From an uncultured Chloroflexota bacterium (GTDB lineage: Bacteria > Chloroflexota > Anaerolineae > Anaerolineales > Anaerolineaceae), in assembly GCA_902774215.1 (NCBI GenBank), contig CACYHU010000123.1:1-38708 (forward strand): 38,708 bases of DNA, in the 5' to 3' direction. Shown piece after piece: positions 1 through 8,485 of this stretch. Position numbers and translations under genes: made by a program. A model generated the notes under the pieces. It did not search any database and was not told where the DNA came from. It was given only the letters and a program-made list of their open reading frames with translations. The first letter of the stretch is position 1, and each line of letters opens with the position of its first letter.

Positions 1-1851
1 ATCGAAGCCCTTGATTTCGTTTGGATAAAGATATAATGCATTCCCTTTTATAAATTTTTCCAAAAGATTTTGAAGGATCAGCGACTGATCCTCATTCACA
101 AGGCTGCCATACATTTCCAATGCTTCACCATTTCCGAGCAAGGCTGCCGCTGCGTCAACAGTGCCGGATCCGAGATTCTCTATCAACGGTTTTTCATCCC
201 AATACATGAGATATACTTTATTTCCGCTCTCCATAAGTTTTACTGCGGATTTATACATGCAGATAACCTGCCATTGCTCAATAAGCTTCGATTTCGCTTC
301 AAGCTCGCCCATTGAAGACGTCTGATCCCTAATATAAGCCTGAATTGCATCGTTCAGGGAATCATCTGTATGGTTTTGCAAATCAGTCATTAGTTCGGAT
401 ATATAATCCTCATATTTCTGATCGCCGACAATGGATCGGAATACCATCCCTTCATTTCCCGGAATGCCAAAGATAAACTCGATGCCAGAAGCAGCACCAT
501 CCTGATAGGCTTTATACACATCAACAGGAACCAATGATCCGTCACAAGTAGGAGCGCACGTATTCGGCCAGAATTTTTGCGCCGCATTCCTCAGGTCTCC
601 CGTTTTCAACTGCAAAAGCTCATCCATCGACTTTGTTTGTGTTTCATTTAGCAGATTCTGTGCGAGTGCCCGGGATGACTCAGGTGTCACATAAGCTGCT
701 CCCGGACTTCCAAAGAATACAAAGGCTTTCTGAAACAGGCCTTTCGCCTGTTCACTGGCAGCAAGCAGACAGATCGATGTTGCGCCGGATTCAAAACCGA
801 TCACCGTGATCCTTTCGGGATCTCCTCCGAAAGCAGAAATGTTTTCTTTGATCCATTTTAATGCCGCGATCTGGTCAAGCAGGCCAAGATTTATAGCATC
901 AGGATAAACCTCTCCACCGGGGATTTCAGAAAAATCAATAAACCCGAAAATACCAAGGCGATAATTAAAGCTTACGAAAACAATGTCCTGATGATTTTCT
1001 GTGAAATTCCCGCCATACAGCAAGGGATCTGCTGAGCCTCCGTAAGAAAAATCACCCTGATGGAACAACACAAGAACCGGTTTTTTATCTGCTGTCTTTT
1101 GACTTCCTACACCTATATTCAGGGTAAGACAGTCCTCGTTCTGCCTGTGAAGCTTTAAAATCGACCCTTTATGTTCGAACTGTATAGCTGAAGCACCGAA
1201 ATTTTTCGCTTCAAATACGTTCTCTGATGAGGGAAGCGGTTCAGGTGCTTTCCATCTCAGTTCACCAAGGGGCGGTTTTGCGTAGGGAATCCCCAGATAG
1301 GAAAATCCTTCTTTATGCTTCGTACCGATATAAATGCCGGTTCTTGTCTTTACAGCACAATCGGTATCGTATTCTCCAACAACAGGCTGATTCTGCTTGT
1401 TTATCATATCAATGTCTTTATTATCCACATTGAATACATAGCCCCCACTTCCATCCCCATAAAGCTTACGGATCCTTTTCGTACGGAATGCACGAATAAT
1501 AAGGTTAAAGATAAAACCAAGAACAGGAAGACAAACAACAGATACGATCTGCCCGCCTAAATATTCAAACATGGACACACCCATTTGGGTAACTGAAAAA
1601 TAATGACCAGCCAAAAAAACAAGAATAATTGTCACATATACGAATATACGATACGATCTTTTTTTCTGAACAGCTTCACTATAAACGATCCTGTTTATGA
1701 TTCCTTCGGCAGCAACACCAAGAATAAAACTGAGCCCATAACCTATAAGCTCCGGCCAACCCATAAGCTTTGAAATAGCATCACCAAAGCCATATCCCAT
1801 TGACGCAACGAAAGCAACCATAAAATCATCAATTGTAAATAATTTTTTCAT
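1..1851 (-). CDS. Membrane-anchored type-B carboxylesterase homologue, partial (C-terminus outside window)
   Basis: The frame stays open from an ATG at 1851 to the window edge, giving 617 residues without a stop; a ribosome binding site (AAGGG) lies 5 bases before the ATG. The first ~130 residues hold three or four hydrophobic segments and a basic stretch, then a type-B carboxylesterase (alpha/beta hydrolase) domain begins. Family landmarks are clear: YLGIPYAKPPLGELRW, EDCLTLNI, NYRLGIFGF, and NLGLLDQIAALKWI followed by FGGDPERITVIG. The catalytic motifs deviate: the oxyanion loop usually read as HGGG is HQGD, and the nucleophile elbow usually read as GESAG is GFESG, so Glu sits at the Ser position with a Ser one place later. 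A Glu in IPGNEG fits the acid region. It may be an inactive esterase homologue or one with altered chemistry. The N-terminal membrane domain is also unusual for the family. It lies downstream of the ANL ligase, behind a terminator. Confidence 0.85.
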   Translation of the reverse strand, partial: MKKLFTIDDFMVAFVASMGYGFGDAISKLMGWPELIGYGLSFILGVAAEGIINRIVYSEAVQKKRSYRIFVYVTIILVFLAGHYFSVTQMGVSMFEYLGGQIVSVVCLPVLGFIFNLIIRAFRTKRIRKLYGDGSGGYVFNVDNKDIDMINKQNQPVVGEYDTDCAVKTRTGIYIGTKHKEGFSYLGIPYAKPPLGELRWKAPEPLPSSENVFEAKNFGASAIQFEHKGSILKLHRQNEDCLTLNIGVGSQKTADKKPVLVLFHQGDFSYGGSADPLLYGGNFTENHQDIVFVSFNYRLGIFGFIDFSEIPGGEVYPDAINLGLLDQIAALKWIKENISAFGGDPERITVIGFESGATSICLLAASEQAKGLFQKAFVFFGSPGAAYVTPESSRALAQNLLNETQTKSMDELLQLKTGDLRNAAQKFWPNTCAPTCDGSLVPVDVYKAYQDGAASGIEFIFGIPGNEGMVFRSIVGDQKYEDYISELMTDLQNHTDDSLNDAIQAYIRDQTSSMGELEAKSKLIEQWQVICMYKSAVKLMESGNKVYLMYWDEKPLIENLGSGTVDAAAALLGNGEALEMYGSLVNEDQSLILQNLLEKFIKGNALYLYPNEIKGFD

Positions 1852-1992
1852 TTATACCCTTGTAAAGCTGATGATCTGAATTTTACAGTTTTGCCTGTTT
1901 TACAATGCAGCACATTCCGGATTTTCAGGCATCTTGTCATGAACATATCTGTCCGTTATGCGAAATTTATCTTATTTTCTTTGATTTACAGA

Positions 1993-2027
1993 TTATAAAA
2001 GCTGCCGCACTTATTTGTGCGACAGCT
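1993..2027 (-). terminator. Rho-independent terminator after the ANL ligase
   Basis: On the minus strand an 11-base stem (AGCTGTCGCAC pairing with GTGCGGCAGCT, one mismatch) is followed by TTTTATAA. It lies about 40 bases past the ligase stop codon and separates it from the esterase homologue. Confidence 0.7.
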
Positions 2028-2068
2028 CCTTCATTGCAGAGACTGAGTCAGTCTCTGACATTATTTAA

Positions 2069-4552
2069 TTATTTCTCAGCCGGCTTTTCAGCTTTTTTTT
2101 CAGCGGGCTTTTCTGCCTTTTTTTCAGCGGGCTTTTCGGCCTTTTTCTCAGCGGGCTTTTCAGCTTTTTCAGCCTTTTCGGCAGGTTTTTCAGCCTTTTC
2201 AGCTTTTTCGGCGGCTTTTTCAGCAGCTTTTTCTGCGGATTTTTCGGCAGATTTTTCTGCGGGTTTTTCACCCTTTGCTACAGCCTTTTCAACAGCTTTT
2301 TCAGCATTCTTCAGTTCCTTCTGGAACATTTGATCGAACTGCATCATCATCTGATTATCCTGTTCGAATACCTGCTGCATCATCTGTTTGTCCTGTTCGA
2401 CAAGCTGCTGGACCATCTGTGTGTTCTGCATATACATCTGCTGAGCCATCTGGCTGCCCATCTTAGTCATCTGGAAGATATAGGCTGCCAACTGATTTAC
2501 TTTCTGGCTCATCGCCTGAGTAGCCATAACACCTAACTGCTGGAAAATCGGCGGAACCGGGAACGGGGCGGGCATATTGCCTTTTGCTCCGGACTGTTCC
2601 ATCCAATTCATCATCGGAGCGCTATATTGCGCAAAAGATTCATCTTTCTGATTCATATTATTCATCTCCATATTTATACTTAGATTTTGCAATGGCAGAC
2701 TCTTTTTCATATCCGCCTTGATACCATCGAATACTTCCTTGATCATATCAGCCTTTTTCTCTTCGAAGAAGACCAGCTCAATATCGGTGATCCTGTTCCT
2801 GTAACGGATCACCTTTACCTCATATACATCTCCTTCAGCCTGACCTTTTGCAATACCGTATAAATCAAGTTTACCGTTTGCATTCCGCGGTAGTTCAGGA
2901 GAAACGAGGACACGTTCAGGAATATTTTCTTCTGAAAGCAATTTTTTATTAACATACACTTCACGCAGAGCATTTTTGACTGTATCCAGTGCTGATGGTT
3001 CTTCCTTCAGCGTCTGAACACAAAGCATGGGAATATTATCATGGTTCGTTTTAATGAATACAGGGACTACACAGCAGCATTCTATACCGGATTGCCGTGC
3101 GATCCCGGTTTCCACTTTGCCCGCTTCAAAATTTTTACCCTTTTCATTGATGAAATACCGCCTTGCTCTGCCAAGATAAGTCAGTTTTCCCGTCTCATCC
3201 ACATTCACGACATCATTTGTGCAGACATAGGGCTTTCCATCGATCGTTGTAATTTTCAGTACTTCCTTATCATCCAGCATCGGGGATGCGCATGAAGGGG
3301 ATGTCAGATACAGGATACCTTCACAAGGAGCATCCGCGATAGAATAAAACCTGTCGTTTTCATCGTCATATAAGCGGAGATCAACACCGGGCAGCAGATA
3401 ACCGATGGACTCATCATTAAGGTCAGGTGTTGAAAGGCAGCACGCCCCTCCCATCTCAGAGATCCCGTAACCGTTCAGGAAGACAAAATTCCTGCAGCCA
3501 TTTTCACGCAGAAACTCACTGTATCTCTGTTTATCCTTTGCGGAAACTGCAGCTCCGCCGACAACAATACAGCGCAGGCTTGAAAAATCGAAATTCGTTG
3601 TCTTCGAAAGCTTCATCCAGCTTTCCAATGCCGCGCTGATCGCGAACAGAAATGTGATCTGGAATTCAGGGATCGCCTTGTAGAAGAGCGGATTGAGCAT
3701 ACCACCCGGAACGATAGCGATCGTCCCTCCAAGGGCAAGGGGTACATGAACCTGGTCAATAATGCCGTAGGAATTGCTCAGATCAATTGCCAGACCGCTT
3801 GTCGGTTCTGCCATAAATTGTGACAAATGGGTCAATTTGGAAAGGCATACCGGAACGGCATTGAATGCTCTGTCTGAGAGCACAACGGGTTTTCCCACCC
3901 CATTGGTCGTACCGGAAGTGTGCAGAATAAAAGCACTGTCGCTGACCTCTTCAGACACATAATCCACCGGTGCATTGCCATACACATTCAGAAGATTTTC
4001 CATACAAATGGACCAGAACCAGTTTTTGAGGTAAATATATTTTGTTTCCTGCGTTCCGCTCATCGTAGCAGGAACAGCAGATCCTCCTACCGGCAGGTGA
4101 AGCAAAATTACATTGTTCAGTCCCAATTCAATTTTCCGGTTAAGCAAATCCTGAACCAATTCAGGCATGGCAAAATCATCCGTGATGATAAAATCGGTCA
4201 GTTTTTCTTCAGTGATGACCTTTTTCAGACCGGCAGGTCTGAATGCCATGTACGGAGCAATAAAGGAAACCGCATACATCACAAAAATCGTTTCCGCAGA
4301 TGCAGCGCCAAGCACACCGACACGGGCTTTACTTTCTCCAGTCATCCCAAGAGCAGAAAAAACCGAAGCATATCGGTCCCACTGCCGAAACATCATTCTG
4401 TAGGTATAAGTATTTACACCATCTTTAATGGCTATACGGTTTAATTGTCTGATATCCTGACTGTTGGCGTCAACAATAAATTTCCAAATCTTTTGATTTT
4501 GCTCAATTTGCAATCCAACTGATTGTGCTGACTCAGCTGATGTTTTTTTCAT
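2069..4552 (-). CDS. ANL superfamily (AMP-forming) acyl/aryl-acid ligase with coiled-coil and Lys/Glu/Ala/Pro tail
   Basis: This 827-residue protein activates a carboxylic acid as an acyl-adenylate, as known for the ANL family (acyl-CoA synthetases, NRPS adenylation domains). Residues 1-570 carry the ANL signatures: the phosphate loop LHTSGTTNGVGKP (210-222), YGISEMGG (362-369), TND near 445 in place of the usual TGD, the hinge region GRARRYFINEKGK (461-473), and PRNANGK with the catalytic Lys near 561. The length past this point is unusual. Residues 630-750 are rich in Met and Gln and predicted helical or coiled coil (QMAQQMYMQNTQMVQQL). Residues 752-827 are an almost pure repeat of PAEK, AEKA and AEKPAEKK units. 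No carrier-protein or condensation domain is visible, so it is not an ordinary NRPS. The substrate cannot be read by eye. A putative promoter lies at 4621-4649. Confidence 0.85.
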   Translation of the reverse strand: MKKTSAESAQSVGLQIEQNQKIWKFIVDANSQDIRQLNRIAIKDGVNTYTYRMMFRQWDRYASVFSALGMTGESKARVGVLGAASAETIFVMYAVSFIAPYMAFRPAGLKKVITEEKLTDFIITDDFAMPELVQDLLNRKIELGLNNVILLHLPVGGSAVPATMSGTQETKYIYLKNWFWSICMENLLNVYGNAPVDYVSEEVSDSAFILHTSGTTNGVGKPVVLSDRAFNAVPVCLSKLTHLSQFMAEPTSGLAIDLSNSYGIIDQVHVPLALGGTIAIVPGGMLNPLFYKAIPEFQITFLFAISAALESWMKLSKTTNFDFSSLRCIVVGGAAVSAKDKQRYSEFLRENGCRNFVFLNGYGISEMGGACCLSTPDLNDESIGYLLPGVDLRLYDDENDRFYSIADAPCEGILYLTSPSCASPMLDDKEVLKITTIDGKPYVCTNDVVNVDETGKLTYLGRARRYFINEKGKNFEAGKVETGIARQSGIECCCVVPVFIKTNHDNIPMLCVQTLKEEPSALDTVKNALREVYVNKKLLSEENIPERVLVSPELPRNANGKLDLYGIAKGQAEGDVYEVKVIRYRNRITDIELVFFEEKKADMIKEVFDGIKADMKKSLPLQNLSINMEMNNMNQKDESFAQYSAPMMNWMEQSGAKGNMPAPFPVPPIFQQLGVMATQAMSQKVNQLAAYIFQMTKMGSQMAQQMYMQNTQMVQQLVEQDKQMMQQVFEQDNQMMMQFDQMFQKELKNAEKAVEKAVAKGEKPAEKSAEKSAEKAAEKAAEKAEKAEKPAEKAEKAEKPAEKKAEKPAEKKAEKPAEKKAEKPAEK
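2072..2300 (-). repeat. Low-complexity coding repeat (PAEK/AEKA units)
   Basis: On the plus strand this is a run of CTTTTTCAGC/GGCTTTTC units of about 12-24 bases, ending at the ligase stop. The most regular part (2090-2160) has a period of 24 bases, encoding PAEKKAEK. Such tracts are prone to slippage. The long reading frames seen here on the other strand and in other frames are products of the repeat. Confidence 0.85.
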
Positions 4553-4620
4553 CTATAGATAATTCCTGTAAATTTATTTACCCGGTTATGGCACCACCGG
4601 TTTTAAAATATTTCTATGAC

Positions 4621-4649
4621 AGTATAATACATTGCAATAATAAAAACAA
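4621..4649 (-). promoter_or_regulatory. Putative sigma-A promoter of the ANL ligase
   Basis: On the minus strand TTGTTT (4649-4644) and TATACT (4626-4621) are separated by 17 bases, close to the -35/-10 consensus. It would give a leader of about 60 bases before the ATG at 4552. Found by eye only. Confidence 0.4.
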
Positions 4650-4866
4650 GAAGGGTATTCGAAATTCAGGTTTGACAATCTGGAAACCCCCTTGATTTCA
4701 CCTTGCAAATTTTTACAAAATGCAATATAAGTAATCGTTTGAATACTTTTTATTATACATATTATATTACACATTATTGTTGCTTTCGAAAAAATTCCGA
4801 ATAAGCAGGTTTCCTAATATACATATATATTGGAATCCATCATACATTATTATATTTCATATTACA

Positions 4867-4893
4867 TTTAAATAATATTACTAAAGTTATAAT
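4867..4893 (+). promoter_or_regulatory. Possible promoter of the XRE-receiver gene
   Basis: A consensus -10 TATAAT at 4888-4893 lies about 105 bases before the GTG start. The -35 region is weak (TTTAAA, 15 bases upstream), as might be expected for a regulated promoter, but in such AT-rich DNA the match could be chance. Confidence 0.25.
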
Positions 4894-4998
4894 ATTTATA
4901 AATAGTTCCAGATTGTCACACCGGATTCTGCCAATCGACTTGATTTTGATACTTTGCTGGATTATCATAAAAGCAAAGATTAGACAGGGGCATTTAAC

Positions 4999-5598
4999 GT
5001 GAATGATTCTTTTGCGAAAACACTGCGAAAGCTGAGAGCGGAAAAAGGGCTTTCGCAAAAACAGCTCGGAAAACTGATGTATGTCAACCATTCCACCATC
5101 GCCCGTTGGGAAAACGGCAGCCGCCTGCCCGATAACGCGATGATTATTCGTCTTGCCGACTGTCTCGAAGTCGATCCCATCACACTGTTACAGCCCGCGG
5201 TCCAGAGTGAAGCAACACCGAACATCATCATGGTGGAGGACAGCAAAGTCATACTCACAGACGGCCTGTCTGTTCTGGAAAAGGTCATGCCAAACGCCGA
5301 AATCTCGGGGTTTATTTGGCCGCATGAAGCGATTGAATACGCAAAATTGAACCCGGTCTCGCTGGCAATTCTTGATATCGAATTAGGAACGTCCAGCGGG
5401 TTTGATCTTTGCCGTACCCTGCTTGAAATCAATCCTCATACAAACGTTGTGTTTCTGACCGCTTACTCCGACTATTCCCTTGACGCGTGGAAAACCGAGG
5501 CCAGCGGTTTTATGCTCAAGCCATTGACACCTGAAAATGTAAAGGAGCAGCTGCAAAAACTGCGCCATCCGTTTTTGACGGGAGCTCCGGACGAGTGA
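4999..5598 (+). CDS. Response regulator with N-terminal XRE helix-turn-helix and C-terminal receiver domain
   Basis: This 199-residue protein has a cro/C1-type HTH at residues 7-60 (LRAEKGLSQKQLGKLM, HSTIARWENG) followed by a receiver domain at about 75-195. Receiver residues are present: the acidic pair E80-D81, phospho-acceptor D126 in LAILDIELG, T154 in FLTAY and K174 in MLKPL. The order, DNA-binding domain before receiver, is the reverse of the common OmpR/LytR layout. The start is GTG with AGGGG 8 bases upstream. The stop overlaps the next gene's start (GTGA), so regulator and kinase are translationally coupled and probably form one two-component system. Target sites are unknown; nearby envelope genes are candidates. 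Confidence 0.88.
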   Translation: MNDSFAKTLRKLRAEKGLSQKQLGKLMYVNHSTIARWENGSRLPDNAMIIRLADCLEVDPITLLQPAVQSEATPNIIMVEDSKVILTDGLSVLEKVMPNAEISGFIWPHEAIEYAKLNPVSLAILDIELGTSSGFDLCRTLLEINPHTNVVFLTAYSDYSLDAWKTEASGFMLKPLTPENVKEQLQKLRHPFLTGAPDE

Positions 5599-6890
5599 TC
5601 AACTGGATCGATTTCTTCTACTTTTTCATAGGCGGTGCCTCTCTGCTGCTAAGCGTACTGGGACTATGGTTCACCGTCATCATGCCGGGCAACGATCCCT
5701 GGAGCAAACGCTTCTTTCAAAGCTTTTTCACAGTTCTTCTGATCAGCTGCTTTTTCGGGCTTGCTGAAATGGTTATGCAACAGTATCACGTCCCGAGTAC
5801 GATATTCAGTTCCATTCTTTTTCTTGAATCCATTTTTCTCTCTCTGACGCAGCCCATGCTTACGGTCTGTCTGCTGCACAACTGCGGAGAAAGTCTGCGC
5901 TCAAGCAGGCTTTTTCATACGGTACTCATCCTTTGGGTAATATTTTTTTTCCTGACAGTCAGCTCTGTGTTTATCGGTGATTTCTATCATGTTACCCCTG
6001 ATCTGCGGTACTTCCGCGGGAGACTTTATCCGCTTGTGCTGCTGCCTATGGCAATAATCATGCTTTTCAATCTTGCGGGAACGATAAAACGCCGGAATCT
6101 TCTTTCTCATAAAACCTTTCTCAGTTTCATTATCGCCATGCTGCCGATTACAGCCGCGCTTATCGCACAGATGTTTTTTGAAGTTTACCCGCTCATCGAT
6201 ATCAGCATCACCCTTTCCGCCCTGTCCATGTACACACTCATACTGTCGGACCAAATCGAGCAGGATCTCAGCCGCCAGCGGGAAATTGCCCGGCAGCAGC
6301 GTGAAATCGCTGATCAGCGGGCCAGCATCATGGTCCTGCAGATGCGTCCACATTTCATCTTCAACACCATGACGAGCATCTATTGCCTCTCCAAACAGGA
6401 TCCGGAGAAAGCCCGGCAGGTCGTGCTGGATTTCACTTCGTATCTGCGCAAAAATTTCACCGCTGTTGCAAGCTCTGAGCCCATCCCATTCACCGATGAA
6501 CTCGAGCATGTAAGGGCCTATCTCGCTGTAGAGCAGGCTCAGTACGAGGACAGCCTGATCGTCGATTTCGATACGCCGCATACCTGGTTCCGCATACCGC
6601 CGCTGACCCTGCAGCCTATAGTGGAGAACGCCGTCAAGCACGGCAGAGATCCCAATGCCGGTCCGCTTCACATTTCCATACGGACACGAAAAACAGATAC
6701 CGGCAGCGAGATCATCGCTGCGGATAACGGCCGCGGTTTTACCCACACCGATAACAGCGAGCCGCATATCGCGCTGAAAAACATTCAGCAAAGGCTTGAA
6801 ATTATGTGCAGCGGGAGCCTGACGGTCACATCCAACGATGGGGGCGGGACCGTTGTTACCGTGACGATCCCGGACAATGCAGCAAAATAA
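5595..6890 (+). CDS. LytS/YehU-type sensor histidine kinase with seven-transmembrane input domain
   Basis: This 431-residue kinase starts at a GTG that overlaps the regulator's stop by 4 bases. Residues 5-220 contain about seven hydrophobic helices, an integral-membrane sensor. A short charged coil (QREIARQQREIADQR) leads to the His_kinase domain (PF06580 type): LQMRPHFIFNT with phospho-acceptor His253. It ends in a HATPase domain with PIVENAVKHG (N345) and DNGRGF (377-382) plus a glycine-rich GGGTVV loop. LytS-type kinases usually pair with LytTR regulators, so pairing with an XRE-receiver protein is notable. The signal is unknown. Confidence 0.9.
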   Translation: MINWIDFFYFFIGGASLLLSVLGLWFTVIMPGNDPWSKRFFQSFFTVLLISCFFGLAEMVMQQYHVPSTIFSSILFLESIFLSLTQPMLTVCLLHNCGESLRSSRLFHTVLILWVIFFFLTVSSVFIGDFYHVTPDLRYFRGRLYPLVLLPMAIIMLFNLAGTIKRRNLLSHKTFLSFIIAMLPITAALIAQMFFEVYPLIDISITLSALSMYTLILSDQIEQDLSRQREIARQQREIADQRASIMVLQMRPHFIFNTMTSIYCLSKQDPEKARQVVLDFTSYLRKNFTAVASSEPIPFTDELEHVRAYLAVEQAQYEDSLIVDFDTPHTWFRIPPLTLQPIVENAVKHGRDPNAGPLHISIRTRKTDTGSEIIAADNGRGFTHTDNSEPHIALKNIQQRLEIMCSGSLTVTSNDGGGTVVTVTIPDNAAK

Positions 6891-7060
6891 AGCAGTGCTT
6901 TCCTAAGTCTTTTGAACGGGAAAAAATTTGACGTTCTGGAAACCCTGTGAAGAAAACGGTGAAAAAAAGCTAAAATACAGTATGATTTGTATTGAGAAAA
7001 AGGTCAAACGACCATGTTTTTCCCTATTGGCATAAACATAACAGAAAGGAATTATGTAAA

Positions 7061-7603
7061 ATGAATGAAAACGTTATCATCGTGAACTGCAAGGTGCCGA
7101 GCGAAGCTTATCAGATATTGAGCATGCTTCGTCAGGATCTCGACAACGAAAGTTTTGTACTTTCCCAGGCGGCTGTTGTCAAGAAGGACGCGGGACACCT
7201 CTCACTCGAGGATGGATTTACTGTTGACAACCCGGATGAGGACAGAGGTTTGTTCGGCGGTCTGCTCGGAGGTCTGGTGGGTATACTTGGCGGTCCTCTG
7301 GGCGTTTTATTCGGCGGCGGCGTCGGTGCGCTGATCGGTGATTCCATGGATGAAAAGGAAGTGGAAGAAAAATCCAAACTGCTGGAAAAAGCCAGCGAAT
7401 GCCTTATCGACGGAGAAACAGCTCTTCTGCTGATGGCGAAGGAAGACGATGAAACCGCACTGCCGGCTATGCTGAAGAATTTCCAGATTTCCATTACCCG
7501 CATAGATGCCGCGGAAATCGCTTCTGAGATCGAATTCGCGAAAAATCAGGAGCTTCAGAAGAAAGCGGAACAGGAATCTGCAAAAGAGCTTCCGGGCGAA
7601 TGA
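7061..7603 (+). CDS. DUF1269-like protein with glycine-rich hydrophobic hairpin
   Basis: This is a 180-residue protein. The chosen ATG (7061) follows AGAAAGGA 10 bases upstream; an in-frame start at 6992 would add 23 residues with no binding site. The N-terminal half has a small alpha/beta fold and the centre (residues 65-92) is a Gly/Leu-rich segment, GLLGGLVGILGGPLGVLFGG, typical of DUF1269-type membrane-associated proteins. A charged helical C-terminus rich in Glu, Lys and Ala follows. The role of this family is not known. It is followed 84 bases later by the YegP-like gene and may share a transcript with it. Confidence 0.6.
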   Translation: MNENVIIVNCKVPSEAYQILSMLRQDLDNESFVLSQAAVVKKDAGHLSLEDGFTVDNPDEDRGLFGGLLGGLVGILGGPLGVLFGGGVGALIGDSMDEKEVEEKSKLLEKASECLIDGETALLLMAKEDDETALPAMLKNFQISITRIDAAEIASEIEFAKNQELQKKAEQESAKELPGE

Positions 7604-7687
7604 TCCGAAGCGTAATAAATCTTTAATAAGACTTTCACATCCGCAGCAATCATGGAGCGGATGAAACAATAAAAACAGGAGAAATAA

Positions 7688-8269
7688 ATGAGTAAATTTT
7701 CAGTCAATCTTTCATGGGCCGGGTACCTGTACAATCTGGTCGCAGATAACAACCAGATCATTCTCACTTCCCAGTTATACACCTCAAAAGACGCCTGTCT
7801 CAAGGGTATTGAAAGCGTCCAAAACAACGCATCGGATGCAAATGTCGAAGACCAGACCGTGAAAGATTTTGAAATCAAAGGAAATCCAAAGTTCGAGGTC
7901 TATAAGGATGATGCCGGAAAATTCCGTTTCCATCTCAAGGCCGGTAATGGTCAGATCATCGGGACAAGCCATGACTATTCGACAAAGGCTTCCTGCCTCA
8001 AGGGGGTTGAAAGTGTAAAGGATATCGCTGAGGATGCCGATGTTGTGGAAGAAAAGGTCTTCGCGGACAAGGTCATCTTAGGCAATATCTTTTCCGCAGA
8101 TAAAGAACAGGCTAAAGCCGAAGCTGTGGCGATCGTCGATTTCCGTCTCGCATATTTCGGAAACGCGGAAGCCGTCAAGGAATTCATCGGCAAAAATACC
8201 GTTGTAGAACATCTGGAGAAAGATTTGCTTCTGCCCATCAAGCTGGAATTAGGTGCTGAAATCCGATAA
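7688..8269 (+). CDS. YegP/DUF1508 tandem-repeat protein with C-terminal extension
   Basis: This 193-residue protein has AGGAGA 8 bases before its ATG. Two DUF1508 repeats are visible. The first is degenerate (YLYNLVADNNQIILTSQLYTS with CLKGIESVQNNA); the second is canonical (FEVYKDDAGKFRFHLKAGNG, then IIGTSHDYST and CLKGVESVKDIA). About 65 further residues with no recognised domain follow. DUF1508 proteins such as YegP are small soluble proteins of unknown biochemical role. A strong hairpin follows at 8319-8361. Confidence 0.8.
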   Translation: MSKFSVNLSWAGYLYNLVADNNQIILTSQLYTSKDACLKGIESVQNNASDANVEDQTVKDFEIKGNPKFEVYKDDAGKFRFHLKAGNGQIIGTSHDYSTKASCLKGVESVKDIAEDADVVEEKVFADKVILGNIFSADKEQAKAEAVAIVDFRLAYFGNAEAVKEFIGKNTVVEHLEKDLLLPIKLELGAEIR

Positions 8270-8318
8270 ATTCAGCACGGCAGGATCTGCATCTTTGTGC
8301 AAGAAAGATCATAAGTAA

Positions 8319-8361
8319 AAGAAGCACCGGCTGAGTCCTTCTGGCCTGACCGGTGCTTCTT
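8319..8361 (+). terminator. Strong hairpin, probable terminator after the YegP-like gene
   Basis: A perfect 12-base stem (AAGAAGCACCGG with CCGGTGCTTCTT) encloses a 19-base loop. The right arm ends in TTCTTATG rather than a long T-run, so termination strength is uncertain. Confidence 0.6.
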
Positions 8362-8485
8362 ATGCGCTGGTTTATTATATCTTTTTCGAAAGGGAGCACA
8401 CGATTACAGTATCGCTGCAGCTTACAATTCAGGTTCAAAGAAACTGATTCCGTGCCGCAGTCAACAGTGTTTTGAGGTAAGTGAA

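Larger units (their letters stand above)
4553..4998. other. AT-rich divergent intergenic region
   Basis: This 446-base spacer separates the minus-strand ligase from the plus-strand XRE-receiver gene and must hold promoters for both. It is strongly AT-rich (long runs of A/T from 4735 to 4910). No gene is seen in it. Confidence 0.6.

Noticed and set aside
1905..2333. 142-codon plus-strand frame of SAGFSAFF-type repeats
   Set aside because: It is an antisense reading of the ligase's PAEK repeat; composition is explained by the repeat alone.
5901..6791. 296-codon minus-strand frame inside the histidine kinase gene
   Set aside because: The plus-strand frame has complete kinase motifs; the antisense frame matches no family.
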